Origin: UBA668 sp963720695
GTDB lineage: Bacteria; Actinomycetota; Acidimicrobiia; Acidimicrobiales; Ilumatobacteraceae
NCBI GenBank assembly: GCA_963720695.1
Contig: CAVRGG010000007.1
Location: forward strand, 1-64,000
Reading direction: 5' to 3'
DNA length: 64,000 nucleotides
Shown: one piece after another, positions 24,695 through 33,503 of the stretch
Layout: each line of letters starts with the position of its first letter
Numbering within the stretch: the first letter of the stretch is position 1
Position numbers and translations under genes: made by a program
The notes under the pieces: generated by a model
Seen by the model: the letters and a program-made list of their open reading frames with translations, nothing else
Told to the model about the DNA's origin: nothing
The model's database searches: none

Positions 24695-25510
24695 ATGACC
24701 GACACCACCGCCGCCGCCGCCCCCGACACCGCCCGCACCGTGCCGCTGTGCGAGATGCGCGACATCAAGGTCGCCTTCGGCGGACTCCACGCCGTCGACG
24801 GCGTCTCCGTCGACATGTACCCCGGTGAGGTCGTCGCGCTCGTCGGCGGCAACGGGGCCGGCAAGTCGACGCTCATCCACACACTGTCGGGTGCCCATCC
24901 GGCCGACTCGGGTGAGATCCGCATCAACGGCGAGCTCGCCACGATCCACAACCCGCGCGACGCACGTCAGTACGGCATCGAGGTGATCTACCAGAAGCTC
25001 GCGCTGGCCGACAACATCGATGCCGCGGGCAACGTGTTCCTCGGTCGCGAGTTGCGCACCCGCACCGGCGCGCTCGACGACGAAGCGATGGACGCCGCCA
25101 CGCAGGAAGTGATGAAGCGGCTCAACCCGCGGTTCAAGAACCTGAAGACCGCCGTGCGTTCGCTGTCGGGTGGTCAGCGTCAGTCGGTGGCCATCGCCCG
25201 CGCCGTGCACTTCAACGCCAAGATCCTCATCATGGACGAGCCGACCGCTGCCCTCGGCCCGGCCGAGACCGCGCAGGTCCGCGAGCTCGTCACCCACCTC
25301 AAGTCCGAAGGCATCGGCATCTTCCTGATCAGCCACGACATCCACGACGTGTTCGATCTCGCCGACCGCATCAGCGTGATGCTGCAGGGCAAGCTCGTGG
25401 GCACCGTGAAGAAGTCCGAGGTCACCAAGGACGAGGTGCTGGCGATGATCATCATGGGCAAGCAGCCCGGTGAGGCCACCGAGCAGGAGTACGGCGAACT
25501 GCACTCCTGA
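24695..25510 (+). CDS. sugar ABC transporter ATP-binding protein, single-domain (FrcA/XylG-like)
   Basis: 271 residues with one ABC domain: Walker A GGNGAGKST, Q-loop VIYQKLALADN, signature LSGGQRQSVAIARAV, Walker B ILIMDEPTAALGPAET, and switch His in LISHDIHDV. Many CUT2 ATPases (RbsA, XylG) are about 500 residues with two domains; the short, one-domain form is like FrcA and must work as a homodimer. The AGGAG site at 24680-24684 precedes the ATG. It completes the binding protein-permease-ATPase set; the converging xylose isomerase indicates xylose as substrate. Confidence 0.92.
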   Translation: MTDTTAAAAPDTARTVPLCEMRDIKVAFGGLHAVDGVSVDMYPGEVVALVGGNGAGKSTLIHTLSGAHPADSGEIRINGELATIHNPRDARQYGIEVIYQKLALADNIDAAGNVFLGRELRTRTGALDDEAMDAATQEVMKRLNPRFKNLKTAVRSLSGGQRQSVAIARAVHFNAKILIMDEPTAALGPAETAQVRELVTHLKSEGIGIFLISHDIHDVFDLADRISVMLQGKLVGTVKKSEVTKDEVLAMIIMGKQPGEATEQEYGELHS

Positions 25511-25522
25511 TCGGTGGACTGA

Positions 25523-26671
25523 TCAGCGGACTCCGAGGAGCAGCTCCGTCACGAGCTGGTCGAGCCGCTCGTGTCCGTAGCCCTGTGCGGCGAGTGCCGA
25601 CTCGTCCAGCGAGGCGGACCGAATTGCCGACAGCGGGCCGGTGGGCTCGTGGATGCCCGCGACCTGGGCGACCCGCATGGCCTCCTGGATCTCTGCGTCG
25701 TCGCGCATCCGCTCGACCTTCTCCTTGAGGACGAGATAGGTGCGCATGCAGCCGAGCGCGAAGTCCCACACACCAGCGGCATCCTCGGTGCGGTACGGGT
25801 GGGCGTCGAAGTGGCGCATGCCCTCCCAACCAGAGTCCTCCAGCAGACGCACGAGGTAGAACGCGTCGCGGATGCCCTCCGAGCCGAAGCGGAAGTCCTG
25901 GTCGTACTTGCCGATCCGCTGTGCGTTGAGGTCGATGTGGAACAACTTGCCGTGCCACATGGTCTGGGCGACCGCGTGGGTGAACGAGAGGCCCGACATC
26001 GTCTCGTGGGCGAACTCCGGGTTGAGCCCGACCATGTCCGGCCACTCGAGCTCGCCGATGAACGCGAGCGCATGACCGACGGTCGGCAGGAAGTTGTCGC
26101 CCCGGGGCTCGTTGGGCTTGGGCTCGAGCGCGATCCGCAGGTTGTACCCGCGCTCGCGGATGTACTCGCAGCACAGGTCGACGGCTTCCTTGTAGCGGTC
26201 GAGCGCGCCGCGGACGTCCTTGGCAGCCTCGGCCTCGACACCTTCGCGGCCGCCCCACATCACGTACACCTCGGCACCGAGCTCCGCGCCGAGATCGATC
26301 GCGTCGAGCGTCTTGCGCACCGCGAACCGGCGAACGGCGGGGTCGTTGGCCGTGAACGCACCCTCCTTGAAGATCGGGCGGCTGAACAGGTTCGTGGTGG
26401 CCATGGGCACCTTCATGCCGGTCTCGTCGAGCGCGGTGCGGAAGCGCTTGACGATGGCCTCGCGCTCGGTCGGTGACGAGCCCGGGGGCACCAGGTCGTC
26501 GTCGTGGAAGTTCACGCCGTAGGCGCCGAGCTCGGACAGCCGGTGCACGGACTCCACCGGGTCGAGCGGTGGGCGGACCTCGTGCCCGAACGGGTCGCGC
26601 CCGGGGTTGCCGACGGTCCACAGACCGAAGGTGAACTTGTGCTCGGGGCGGGGAATCAGGTGGTCGGACAT
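25523..26671 (-). CDS. xylA: xylose isomerase
   Basis: 382 residues, the length of the actinobacterial (Streptomyces-type) class I enzyme. FTFGLWTVGNPGRDPFG opens the TIM barrel. The catalytic His is in GVNFHDDDLVPPG, LFSRPIFKEGAFTANDP is the substrate-side loop, EPKPNEPRGD holds the metal Glu and catalytic Lys, LNPEFAHE and FHIDLNAQ hold further metal ligands, and HFDAHPYRTED carries the last Asp. It converts D-xylose to D-xylulose. It lies 16 bases downstream of the ROK repressor gene and converges on the transport operon. No xylulokinase is present in the window. Confidence 0.96.
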   Translation of the reverse strand: MSDHLIPRPEHKFTFGLWTVGNPGRDPFGHEVRPPLDPVESVHRLSELGAYGVNFHDDDLVPPGSSPTEREAIVKRFRTALDETGMKVPMATTNLFSRPIFKEGAFTANDPAVRRFAVRKTLDAIDLGAELGAEVYVMWGGREGVEAEAAKDVRGALDRYKEAVDLCCEYIRERGYNLRIALEPKPNEPRGDNFLPTVGHALAFIGELEWPDMVGLNPEFAHETMSGLSFTHAVAQTMWHGKLFHIDLNAQRIGKYDQDFRFGSEGIRDAFYLVRLLEDSGWEGMRHFDAHPYRTEDAAGVWDFALGCMRTYLVLKEKVERMRDDAEIQEAMRVAQVAGIHEPTGPLSAIRSASLDESALAAQGYGHERLDQLVTELLLGVR

Positions 26672-26687
26672 GGTGGCTCCTCTGTAC

Positions 26688-27830
26688 TCAGGCTGGTTGG
26701 GACGTTGCTCGTGACTCGATGGTGGTCGGGTCGGAGATGATGGTGTCGAGCGCAGCGGTCGCCGCGCCGATGAGGGCGGCGTCGGGGCCGAGCGACGAGC
26801 GCAGGACGACACAGGCGTGCCAGTGGGCGCCGAGCGTGGTCGCCGCGAGGCGCTCGCCGACCTGGTGGGCGAACCCCGCGCCGAGACCCGCGAGCGCGCC
26901 GCCGAGCACGATGGCCTCGGGGTCGATGAGGTGGACGACGGTTCGCAGGGCCGCTGCGAGTGCTCCGACCAACTGCTCGGGAGGCGCGAGGGAGACGTCG
27001 CCGATGACGGTCTCCAGACAGCCTCGTGCGCCGCAGGTGCACGGAGCACCGGCAGGGTCGATGACGATGTGGCCCAGTTCACCGGCGAACCCGTGCGAAC
27101 CGCGAAGGACGCGACCGTCGAGCACGATGCCCGCGCCGACACCACCGCCGGCGGAGACGTACACGAACGACCGGTGCTGCTGGCCTGCGCCGTGCCGCAG
27201 CTCGGCGAGGGCGCCGAGATTGGCCTCGTTGTCGACGGCCAGGGGGAAGTCGGGCGGAAGGTGCAGCGTCGCCGCGAGCGAGGCGAGGTCGGCGTCGAAC
27301 CAGTGGAGGTTGGGCGCGACGAACAGCGTGCCCGAGTGGGGATCGACGAGCCCGGGGAGCGCCAACGCGCCGCCGATGCATTCGATGCCCAGTTCGATCG
27401 CGTCGGCGAGCGCACGCTCGGTGACCCGGCTCAGGCGGTCGAGCGCCTGGGTCGCGGGGAGGTCACGGTTCGGGGTGGGGTCGCGGTGCACCAGTCGCAT
27501 CTCGCCGGCGAGGTCGACCACGCACGCGGCGACCCCGTCGACATCGATCTGCAGGCCGAGGGCCCCGATGCGGTTCCCGGTGACGCCGACGTCGGTCGCC
27601 GGCCGTCCCACGCGACCCGCGTTCGGCGTGTCGAGCTCGTCGACGAGCCCGCGATCGATGAGGTCGGCGACCAACGCGGACACCGTCGCCTTGGTGAGCG
27701 ACGTCTCCTGGGCGAGCGCGGCACGTGACCGGGGACCATTGCGCACCAGGTGTTCGAGGACGACCGAGAGGTGGTGGCGGCGCACGTCGGACAGATCCAT
27801 CGTCGGTCGGGCGGGAACCGGGCTCGTCAT
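26688..27830 (-). CDS. ROK-family transcriptional repressor (XylR-like)
   Basis: 380 residues from the ATG at 27830. An N-terminal winged helix (LSVVLEHLVRNGPRSRAALAQETSLTKATVSALVADLIDRGLV) is followed by a ROK sugar-kinase-like fold with VSAGGGVGAGIVLDGRVLRGSHGFAGELGHI and the zinc motif CTCGARGCLE. The DNA-binding part and gene order (repressor then xylA) match actinobacterial XylR. It likely releases its operators (22008-22022 and 27835-27849) on binding xylose. An in-frame GTG at 27869 is upstream of the operator and is rejected as the start. Confidence 0.92.
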   Translation of the reverse strand: MTSPVPARPTMDLSDVRRHHLSVVLEHLVRNGPRSRAALAQETSLTKATVSALVADLIDRGLVDELDTPNAGRVGRPATDVGVTGNRIGALGLQIDVDGVAACVVDLAGEMRLVHRDPTPNRDLPATQALDRLSRVTERALADAIELGIECIGGALALPGLVDPHSGTLFVAPNLHWFDADLASLAATLHLPPDFPLAVDNEANLGALAELRHGAGQQHRSFVYVSAGGGVGAGIVLDGRVLRGSHGFAGELGHIVIDPAGAPCTCGARGCLETVIGDVSLAPPEQLVGALAAALRTVVHLIDPEAIVLGGALAGLGAGFAHQVGERLAATTLGAHWHACVVLRSSLGPDAALIGAATAALDTIISDPTTIESRATSQPA

Positions 27831-27834
27831 ATGT

Positions 27835-27849
27835 TCGTACACTATCCGA
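27835..27849. promoter_or_regulatory. autoregulatory ROK operator
   Basis: On the minus strand TCGGATA-G-TGTACGA, an imperfect 7-1-7 dyad; a wider GTTCG-N9-CGAAC dyad spans 27833-27851. It covers the presumed -10 box and ends 4 bases before the repressor ATG, an ideal place for autorepression. Confidence 0.6.
27839..27844 (-). promoter_or_regulatory. putative leaderless -10 box (TAGTGT) of the repressor gene
   Basis: TAGTGT on the minus strand ends 8 bases before the ATG at 27830 and lies within the operator dyad. No Shine-Dalgarno fits in the gap. Confidence 0.45.
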
Positions 27850-27920
27850 ACTAACAGCCGCCACGCCACCCCGAACGTCGCGAGTGGGTCGCGTCACTCG
27901 GACCCGTCGGGAGGCGGCAC

Positions 27921-29150
27921 TCAGCCGGTGAGTTCGGCGGCCTTGGCGAGGGCCTCGTCCCAGCCCGCACGTCGGCCGACGAGGGCGCGGAACGGCATGA
28001 CCAGCTTCGGCATGCTCACCCCGAGCACCCCGCGGAGGCGCCCCTCCCAGCCGTAGAGCGCGGCGAACGGGCCGTCGAGCGAACCGGCGAACACGTGGAC
28101 GTCGTCACCACCGTGCACCCGACCGACGAACTGGATGCGGCTGTCGAACTGGTCGCTCCAGAAGAACGGCACCGCCTCGTAGGGCTCGGGCTCCTGGCCG
28201 CGATCGACGCGGACGAGGTTGCGTCCGGCCGCTGCCCCTTGCTCGGCGGCGTTCGTCCAGTGCTCGATGCGCATCTCCATGTCGTCGTGACCGGCGAAGA
28301 TCTCGTTGGGCCAGCGCGCACAGTCGCCGGCCGCGTAGACCCCGGGCACCCCGGTGTTGAGCGTGGCGTCGCACACGATGCCGTCGCGCAGTGCCAGCCC
28401 GCTGTCGGAGAGCCAGTCGGTCGCCGGCATGACACCGATGCCGACCACGACGACATCGGCCGGGACCAGTGCACCGTCACCCAGCCGGACGCCGGTGACT
28501 CGTGTGCCGTCGCCCTCGATGGCGACGACCTGGACGCCACAGCGGAGGTCGACCCCGTTGCGGCCGTGCACGCTCGCCGCTGCGATGCCCATGTCGGTGC
28601 CGAGGCCACGGATCAACGGTGCGGGAGCTCCCTCCAGCACGGTCACGGTGCAGCCGCGCTGACGGGCGGTCGCCGCCACCTCGAGTCCGATGAATCCGGC
28701 GCCGATGACGATGACGTGCGCGGTGCCGTCGGCGAGGCGGTCGCGGAGCGCGAGCGAGTCGGCGAGCGTGCGCAGTTCGACGATGCCCTCGAGCGGGGGC
28801 TGGCCGGGAAGCCGCCGCGGGGTGGCGCCGGTGGCGATGACGAGGCCCTGGTACCGGAGGGTGGTCGAGTCGTCGAGGGTGAGCGTTCGAGCAGCAGTGT
28901 CGAGCGCCGTGGCCCGGACCCCGAGGCGCAGCGACAGCTCCAACGATGCGAAGTCGTCGGGTTTGCGCAAACGGATCCGCTCGGGTTCCCACTCGCCCGC
29001 GAGCACCTTTTTCGACAGCGGCGGACGGTCGTAGGGGATCTCCGTCTCGGCGCCGACGAGCGTGATGCCACCTTCGAACCCCTCCTGGCGCAGTGATTCG
29101 CAGGCACGGAGACCGGCGAGTGATGCGCCGACGACCACCACGTGATCCAT
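27921..29150 (-). CDS. FAD-dependent NAD(P)H:ferredoxin/rubredoxin reductase-like
   Basis: 409 residues. The FAD-binding GxGxxG variant is VVVGASLAGLRACESLR at 4-20, with IPYDRPPLSKKVL following, a signature of ferredoxin reductases serving P450s and dioxygenases (putidaredoxin-reductase type). The NAD(P) site is VIVIGAGFIGLEVAATARQRG at about 148-168, and AAGDCARWPNEI is the second FAD motif. It would pass electrons from NAD(P)H to a ferredoxin, but no ferredoxin, P450 or oxygenase gene is adjacent. Start ATG at 29150 is set by a GGAGG; an upstream GTG would overlap the esterase. One base separates it from the preceding stop. Confidence 0.9.
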   Translation of the reverse strand: MDHVVVVGASLAGLRACESLRQEGFEGGITLVGAETEIPYDRPPLSKKVLAGEWEPERIRLRKPDDFASLELSLRLGVRATALDTAARTLTLDDSTTLRYQGLVIATGATPRRLPGQPPLEGIVELRTLADSLALRDRLADGTAHVIVIGAGFIGLEVAATARQRGCTVTVLEGAPAPLIRGLGTDMGIAAASVHGRNGVDLRCGVQVVAIEGDGTRVTGVRLGDGALVPADVVVVGIGVMPATDWLSDSGLALRDGIVCDATLNTGVPGVYAAGDCARWPNEIFAGHDDMEMRIEHWTNAAEQGAAAGRNLVRVDRGQEPEPYEAVPFFWSDQFDSRIQFVGRVHGGDDVHVFAGSLDGPFAALYGWEGRLRGVLGVSMPKLVMPFRALVGRRAGWDEALAKAAELTG

Positions 29151-29151
29151 G

Positions 29152-30294
29152 TCAGGAACCTCCACAGTCGGTGCAGTGGACGTCAGTCGTCGTGGTGCCG
29201 TCGAGGAGTCCGGCGACCCAGTCGACGAACGCCACGCCGTTCACCGTTTCGGTGTAGAAGCCGGCGCTGCCGAGCACGGTGTGGGAGCTGCCGGGTGCGA
29301 CGTAGCTGAGCAGGTTGACGCCGTTCGACTCGATCTCGGTCGCGTTCTGGTCGATGAGCGTCACCAGGCTGTCGGAGCCGAACCCGACGAGCGCACCGAA
29401 GAACGACTGGACCGCGTCGGAGGCGTAGTCGTGGTTGGCGAACACGATCTCCGGGTCGTGCTTGCCCGCCTGGACGAACAGTCCGGGGATGCTCCACTTC
29501 TCCTGCGTCATGCCCGCGTTCTCCGGCCAGTCCGGGACCGCGTTCATCGTGCCCCACAGCGAGCCGACGAGTGCGTTGATGCCGGGCACGTCGGGGTAGG
29601 CGCCGGAACTGTCGGCGAGCACGGTGATCGCGGCCGACGGCAGCAGATCGTGCGCGAGCCCGCCGAACAACGGCGTCGGCACGCCGCCGGCGCTCTCACC
29701 GGTGACGACGAGTTGGGCGGCGTCGGGGAACGTCGCTGCCAAGGAATCGAGTGCGGCGCTCGCGTTGACGAAACCCTTGTGTTGGATCACCACGCCACCG
29801 CCGTAGTCGTGTGTGGCATTGCCGAGGAACACGTCACCTGTGCAGTACGGCACGAACACCATCGACCAGCCTGCGAACGGATTGCGGGTGTCGGTGAAGT
29901 CGAAGATGCCCTCTCCGCTGGTGCGGAAGCCGTCCGGGAAGTCGATCGTGGGTTGGAAGGTGGCGCCCGATCCGCAGGTGTCGGCGCTGAAGCACGCGCC
30001 ACCGCCCTCGAAGAAGAGCACGACCTTCGACGGGTCGGCTCGGTGCACGAAGAACTCGAAGCCGCTGCCGTCGCTGCACATGCAATCGACCGGAGCGGTC
30101 ACCGTCTCCCAGTCGTCGCCGGGGGCGGCGGGCGGCGTCGTCTCGGCGACGGTCGAGTCGGGGAGTGTCGTCTCGACGGCGGGCGCGTCGCCCACCGCCA
30201 CCGAGGTCTCGGTTGCCGAACCGCCGTCGCTGCTGCAACCCGCGAGCAGGCCGCAGACCACGGCGGCGACCAGGAACACTCTCCGCTTCGTCAT
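29152..30294 (-). CDS. pectinacetylesterase-like lipoprotein hydrolase
   Basis: 380 residues. The lipoprotein signal ends VCGLLAGCSSDG, followed by a Thr/Pro-rich linker to about residue 60. The catalytic domain has EGGGACFS (oxyanion region), VPYCTGDVFLGNATH and the nucleophile elbow TGESAGGVP, in the order seen in pectinacetylesterase/vtpJ-type alpha/beta hydrolases. The Asp and His triad members are likely in HDPEIVF and GSSHTVLG. Eight Cys in the mature protein suggest disulfides. It probably deacetylates a polysaccharide or other ester outside the cell. It is coupled to the FAD reductase gene by a 1-base gap, an odd pairing. Confidence 0.8.
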   Translation of the reverse strand: MTKRRVFLVAAVVCGLLAGCSSDGGSATETSVAVGDAPAVETTLPDSTVAETTPPAAPGDDWETVTAPVDCMCSDGSGFEFFVHRADPSKVVLFFEGGGACFSADTCGSGATFQPTIDFPDGFRTSGEGIFDFTDTRNPFAGWSMVFVPYCTGDVFLGNATHDYGGGVVIQHKGFVNASAALDSLAATFPDAAQLVVTGESAGGVPTPLFGGLAHDLLPSAAITVLADSSGAYPDVPGINALVGSLWGTMNAVPDWPENAGMTQEKWSIPGLFVQAGKHDPEIVFANHDYASDAVQSFFGALVGFGSDSLVTLIDQNATEIESNGVNLLSYVAPGSSHTVLGSAGFYTETVNGVAFVDWVAGLLDGTTTTDVHCTDCGGS

Positions 30295-30300
30295 CGGCGC

Positions 30301-30306
30301 AGGCTA
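30301..30306 (-). promoter_or_regulatory. putative leaderless -10 box (TAGCCT) of the esterase gene
   Basis: TAGCCT on the minus strand ends 6 bases before the ATG at 30294. It lies back to back with the plus-strand box at 30342. Confidence 0.35.
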
Positions 30307-30341
30307 TCCACGCGCCTCGCGAGCGCGGCAAGTCCGAGGAG

Positions 30342-30347
30342 TACGGT
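30342..30347 (+). promoter_or_regulatory. putative leaderless -10 box (TACGGT) of the LarA-like gene
   Basis: TACGGT ends 6 bases before the GTG at 30354. It supports this start over frames extending upstream. A GAGGAG at 30336-30341 is too far from the GTG for good translation initiation. Confidence 0.4.
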
Positions 30348-30353
30348 GACACC

Positions 30354-31610
30354 GTGAACTGGGACCAACTCGTACACGGTGTGGAGCTGCCGTTCCACCC
30401 CGATCTCAAGGTGCCGGCGCTCACCGAGGTGACCTTGCCGGTGCCCCGGCCCGAGCCGGTCGGCGATGTCGAGGCGGTCGCTCGTGCCGATGTGATGGCG
30501 CGGCTCGCGGGCGCGGTGACCCCCGGGATGACGGTCGCCGTCGGCGGCGGAAGTCGCGGCCTCACCGACCGTGTGGCGTTGCTGCGCGGGGTGATCAGCG
30601 GATTGCGTGCCCTCGGTGCCGAACCCTTCGTCGTGCCGGCGATGGGCAGCCACGGCGGCGCCACGGCGGACGGCCAACGGGGCATGCTCGAGTCACTCGG
30701 GATGACGGAGGCATCGCTCGGCGCGGAGATCCGAGCGACCATGGAGACCGTCGAGGTGGCGCGCACGACCGACGGGATGCCGCTGTACCTCGACCGGCAC
30801 GCCGCGGCGGCCGATCGCATCCTGCCGGTCAATCGTGTGAAGCCGCACACCTGCTTCAAGGGGCCGATCGAGAGTGGCTGTACGAAGATGGCGGTCGTCG
30901 GCTTCGGCAAGCAGCCGGGTGCGGCACAGATCCACGCCTGCGGCCCGATCGAGATGCGCAACCGGATCCTGAACGGGATCGAGGCCCTGCGCGGCAGCGG
31001 TCGGCTGCTCGGCGGTGTCGCGTCGATCGAGTCGGCGAGCGGTCAGGTGGTGCGAGTCCAGGCCCTCACGGCCGACGACGTCGGCGGGCCGGCCGAGCGT
31101 GAGCTCACGGAGTACTCGCGCACGCTCGTACCCGCGCTGCCGTTCCCGCAGATCGACGTGCTCATCGTCGACAAGGGCGGCAAGGACATCAGCGGGACGA
31201 CGATGGACCCGAACGTCACCGGCAGGTTCTGGGTGCACGGACTCGCCGATCTGGAGGAGCCCGACGTCAGCACGATCGTGCTCCTCGACATCACGCCCAT
31301 CTCCGGTGGGAACGTACTGGGCATCGGCTTCGCCGACTTCATCCCGGTGTCGGTCGCCACCCAGATCGACTGGAAGAAGACGTACATCAACTGCTTCACC
31401 GCGGGTATCGCCGGTGTGCGCAGAAGTCGGATGCCGATGGTGTTGCCGACCGACGACGACTGCGTCAAAGCGGCGCTCAGCATGTGTGGGCGCGCGTTCG
31501 ATCAACCCAAGCGAGTGGTGCGCATCGAGAGCACCCTCCACCTCACACGGTGCTGGGTCAGCGACCCGCTTCTCGGCGAACTGCCCGCAGGCGCGCAGAT
31601 CGTGTCGTGA
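30354..31610 (+). CDS. LarA-like (nickel-pincer racemase family) protein
   Basis: 418 residues, near the length of lactate racemase LarA. The four residues known from LarA appear in order with the right context: His100 in AMGSHGGAT (LarA His108), His165 in VKPHTCF (His174), Lys178 in CTKMAVVG (Lys184, pincer attachment) and His194 in QIHACG (nickel ligand His200). GGGSRGLTD at 64-72 is the family glycine-rich loop. It may racemise or epimerise a 2-hydroxy acid. The cofactor genes larB, larC and larE are not in the window. It overlaps the next gene, an FAD-linked 2-hydroxyacid dehydrogenase, by 4 bases, which fits a hydroxy-acid pathway. Confidence 0.82.
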   Translation: MNWDQLVHGVELPFHPDLKVPALTEVTLPVPRPEPVGDVEAVARADVMARLAGAVTPGMTVAVGGGSRGLTDRVALLRGVISGLRALGAEPFVVPAMGSHGGATADGQRGMLESLGMTEASLGAEIRATMETVEVARTTDGMPLYLDRHAAAADRILPVNRVKPHTCFKGPIESGCTKMAVVGFGKQPGAAQIHACGPIEMRNRILNGIEALRGSGRLLGGVASIESASGQVVRVQALTADDVGGPAERELTEYSRTLVPALPFPQIDVLIVDKGGKDISGTTMDPNVTGRFWVHGLADLEEPDVSTIVLLDITPISGGNVLGIGFADFIPVSVATQIDWKKTYINCFTAGIAGVRRSRMPMVLPTDDDCVKAALSMCGRAFDQPKRVVRIESTLHLTRCWVSDPLLGELPAGAQIVS

Positions 31611-32959
31611 CGGCCGTTCCTCCCGACCCGCTCGTCGCCGCCCTGTGCGACCTTGTCGGCGACTCCCATGTGTTGGTCGATGCGGATGTGCGAGCGACGT
31701 ACGAGACGGACTGGCTCGGCAAGTACCACGGCACGGCCCGCTGCATCGTGCGGCCGGGCGATGTCGACGAGGTCGCCTCCGTGGTCCGCGCCTGCGCTGC
31801 CGCCGGAGTCGCCATCGTCCCCCAGGGCGGCAACACCGGACTGGTGGGAGGGAGCGTGCCGCGAGGTGGCGAGGTGGTGCTCAGCACGCAGCGGTTGACG
31901 ACGACGGAGCCGGTCGACGTGGCGGCGATGCAGGTGACGGTCGGCGCGGGAGTCACCATCGAGGCGCTCCAGCAGCATGCCCGGGCGGCGGGACTCGACT
32001 TCGCCGTCGATTGGGGTGCCCGGGCGACCGCGACCGTCGGGGGTGCCGTCAGCACCAACGCCGGCGGATCGAGGGTCGTGCGCTTCGGCACGATGAGGGC
32101 CCAGGTGATGGGGCTGCAGGCCGTGCTCGCCGACGGCTCGGTCATCACCCAGCTCTCCGGACTCCCCAAGGAGACCGCCGGACCCCACCTCCCGAGCCTG
32201 CTGGTCGGCAGCGAGGGCACGTTGGCGATCGTCACGGCGGCCCGCCTTCGTCTGGTGCCGTGGTTCCGTCAGACCGCGGCGGCGCTGATCGCGTGTGACT
32301 CGGTCGCCGATGCGGTGGGCCTGCTCCCCTCGCTGCGCACGATCGCATCGCTCGACGCAGTGGAGCTGTTGATGCCGGAGGCACTGGCGGTGGCGTGCGC
32401 CTTCCTCGAGATCACACCTCCGATCGACCCCTCGAGCGCCGGCGCGTTCGTGATGGTGGACTGTGCAGGCGACGAGGACCCGTCGATGGATCTCGCCCGA
32501 GTGGTGGGGGAGCGGGTCGGCGTGATGGCGATCGGTCCGCAGCGTGACCAGCTGTACCGGATCCGCGACCACGTCACCATCGCCATCGGGTCGCTCGGCG
32601 TGCCGGTGAAGCTCGATGTCGCGGTGCCGCTACAGCGGCTCGAGGAGCTCTTGGCGCGTGTCGGTGCAACCGTCGCGTCGATCGCAGGGGCCGAGTTGGT
32701 CGTGTTCGGACATCTCGCGGAGGGCAACGTGCACATCAACGTGCTGGGCGCCGGCGATCGGGCGTCGGCGGTCACCGAGCGAGTGCTGCTGGACGCGATC
32801 GACCTCGGCGGCACGATCAGTGCCGAGCACGGCATCGGCGTCGCGAAGACGGCCTGGCTCGAACGCCTCAAGGGTCCCGTGGTCCTCGGCGCGATGCGCG
32901 CCATCAAGGACGCGCTCGATCCTCACCACCTGCTCAATCCCGGCGTCCTGTACCCCTGA
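31607..32959 (+). CDS. FAD-linked 2-hydroxyacid dehydrogenase (GlcD/D2HGDH family)
   Basis: 450 residues from a GTG at 31607 in a GTGA overlap. The PCMH-type FAD domain shows IVRPGDVDEVASVVRACAAAGVAIVPQGGNTGLVGG at about 46-82, GGAVSTNAGGSRVVRFGTMR and LLVGSEGTLAIVTAARLRLVP. The C-terminal domain shows HLAEGNVHINVLG (metal-binding His residues), ISAEHGIGVAKTAWL and LDPHHLLNPGVLYP. Together these are the glycolate oxidase/D-lactate/D-2-hydroxyglutarate dehydrogenase pattern. It oxidises a D-2-hydroxyacid to the 2-oxoacid, plausibly the product of the LarA-like enzyme encoded just upstream. Confidence 0.92.
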   Translation: MTAVPPDPLVAALCDLVGDSHVLVDADVRATYETDWLGKYHGTARCIVRPGDVDEVASVVRACAAAGVAIVPQGGNTGLVGGSVPRGGEVVLSTQRLTTTEPVDVAAMQVTVGAGVTIEALQQHARAAGLDFAVDWGARATATVGGAVSTNAGGSRVVRFGTMRAQVMGLQAVLADGSVITQLSGLPKETAGPHLPSLLVGSEGTLAIVTAARLRLVPWFRQTAAALIACDSVADAVGLLPSLRTIASLDAVELLMPEALAVACAFLEITPPIDPSSAGAFVMVDCAGDEDPSMDLARVVGERVGVMAIGPQRDQLYRIRDHVTIAIGSLGVPVKLDVAVPLQRLEELLARVGATVASIAGAELVVFGHLAEGNVHINVLGAGDRASAVTERVLLDAIDLGGTISAEHGIGVAKTAWLERLKGPVVLGAMRAIKDALDPHHLLNPGVLYP

Positions 32960-32971
32960 GTTCGCACGCGC

Positions 32972-33499
32972 TCACGCGTCGGCTTCGGCGGCGTCGAGCT
33001 GGGCGCGGGTGAGGAGCGCGTGCATCGTCAGCCCTTCGGCAGTGAGCGCGGCGCCGTGATCGGGGCTGCGGTCGATCACGCAGAGGACGTGCTCGACGAT
33101 CGCGCCGAGCGCGCGCAGATCGTTGGTGCTGATGACGACCTGGCCGCCGGTCGTGATGACGTCCTCGACGACGGTGACGCGCCTGCCCGCGATGTCGGAC
33201 CCCTCGGCGAGCTGTGCGGTGCCGTACGCCTTGGCCTCCTTGCGCACGAACGCGGCAGGGATGCCGGTGTGCAGCGAGAGTGCCGTGGCGATCGGGATGC
33301 CGCCCATCTCGAGGCCGGCGAGCACCTCGGTGCCCTCGGGGATCATCGGCGCCAACGCAGCGGCGATCTCGCCGAGCAGCACAGGCTGCGCCTCGAACCG
33401 GTACTTGTCGAAGTACTCCGTCGCGATCTGCCCCGAACGAAGGGTGAAGGTGCCCGTGAGGCGAGCGATCGAGTTGATCTTGTGGGCGAGGTCGGTCAT
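32972..33499 (-). CDS. pyrE: orotate phosphoribosyltransferase
   Basis: 175 residues. GTFTLRSGQIATEYFDKYRFE at the start is the orotate-binding region, VLAGLEMGGIPIATALS and FVRKEAKAYGTAQLAEG the flexible catalytic loop with Lys/His-type residues, and RVTVVEDVITTGGQVV the PRPP-binding motif. It forms OMP from orotate and PRPP in pyrimidine synthesis. The short C-terminus matches actinobacterial PyrE. It follows tesB with a 4-base gap and converges on the dehydrogenase gene. Confidence 0.94.
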   Translation of the reverse strand: MTDLAHKINSIARLTGTFTLRSGQIATEYFDKYRFEAQPVLLGEIAAALAPMIPEGTEVLAGLEMGGIPIATALSLHTGIPAAFVRKEAKAYGTAQLAEGSDIAGRRVTVVEDVITTGGQVVISTNDLRALGAIVEHVLCVIDRSPDHGAALTAEGLTMHALLTRAQLDAAEADA

Positions 33500-33503
33500 G
33501 CCG

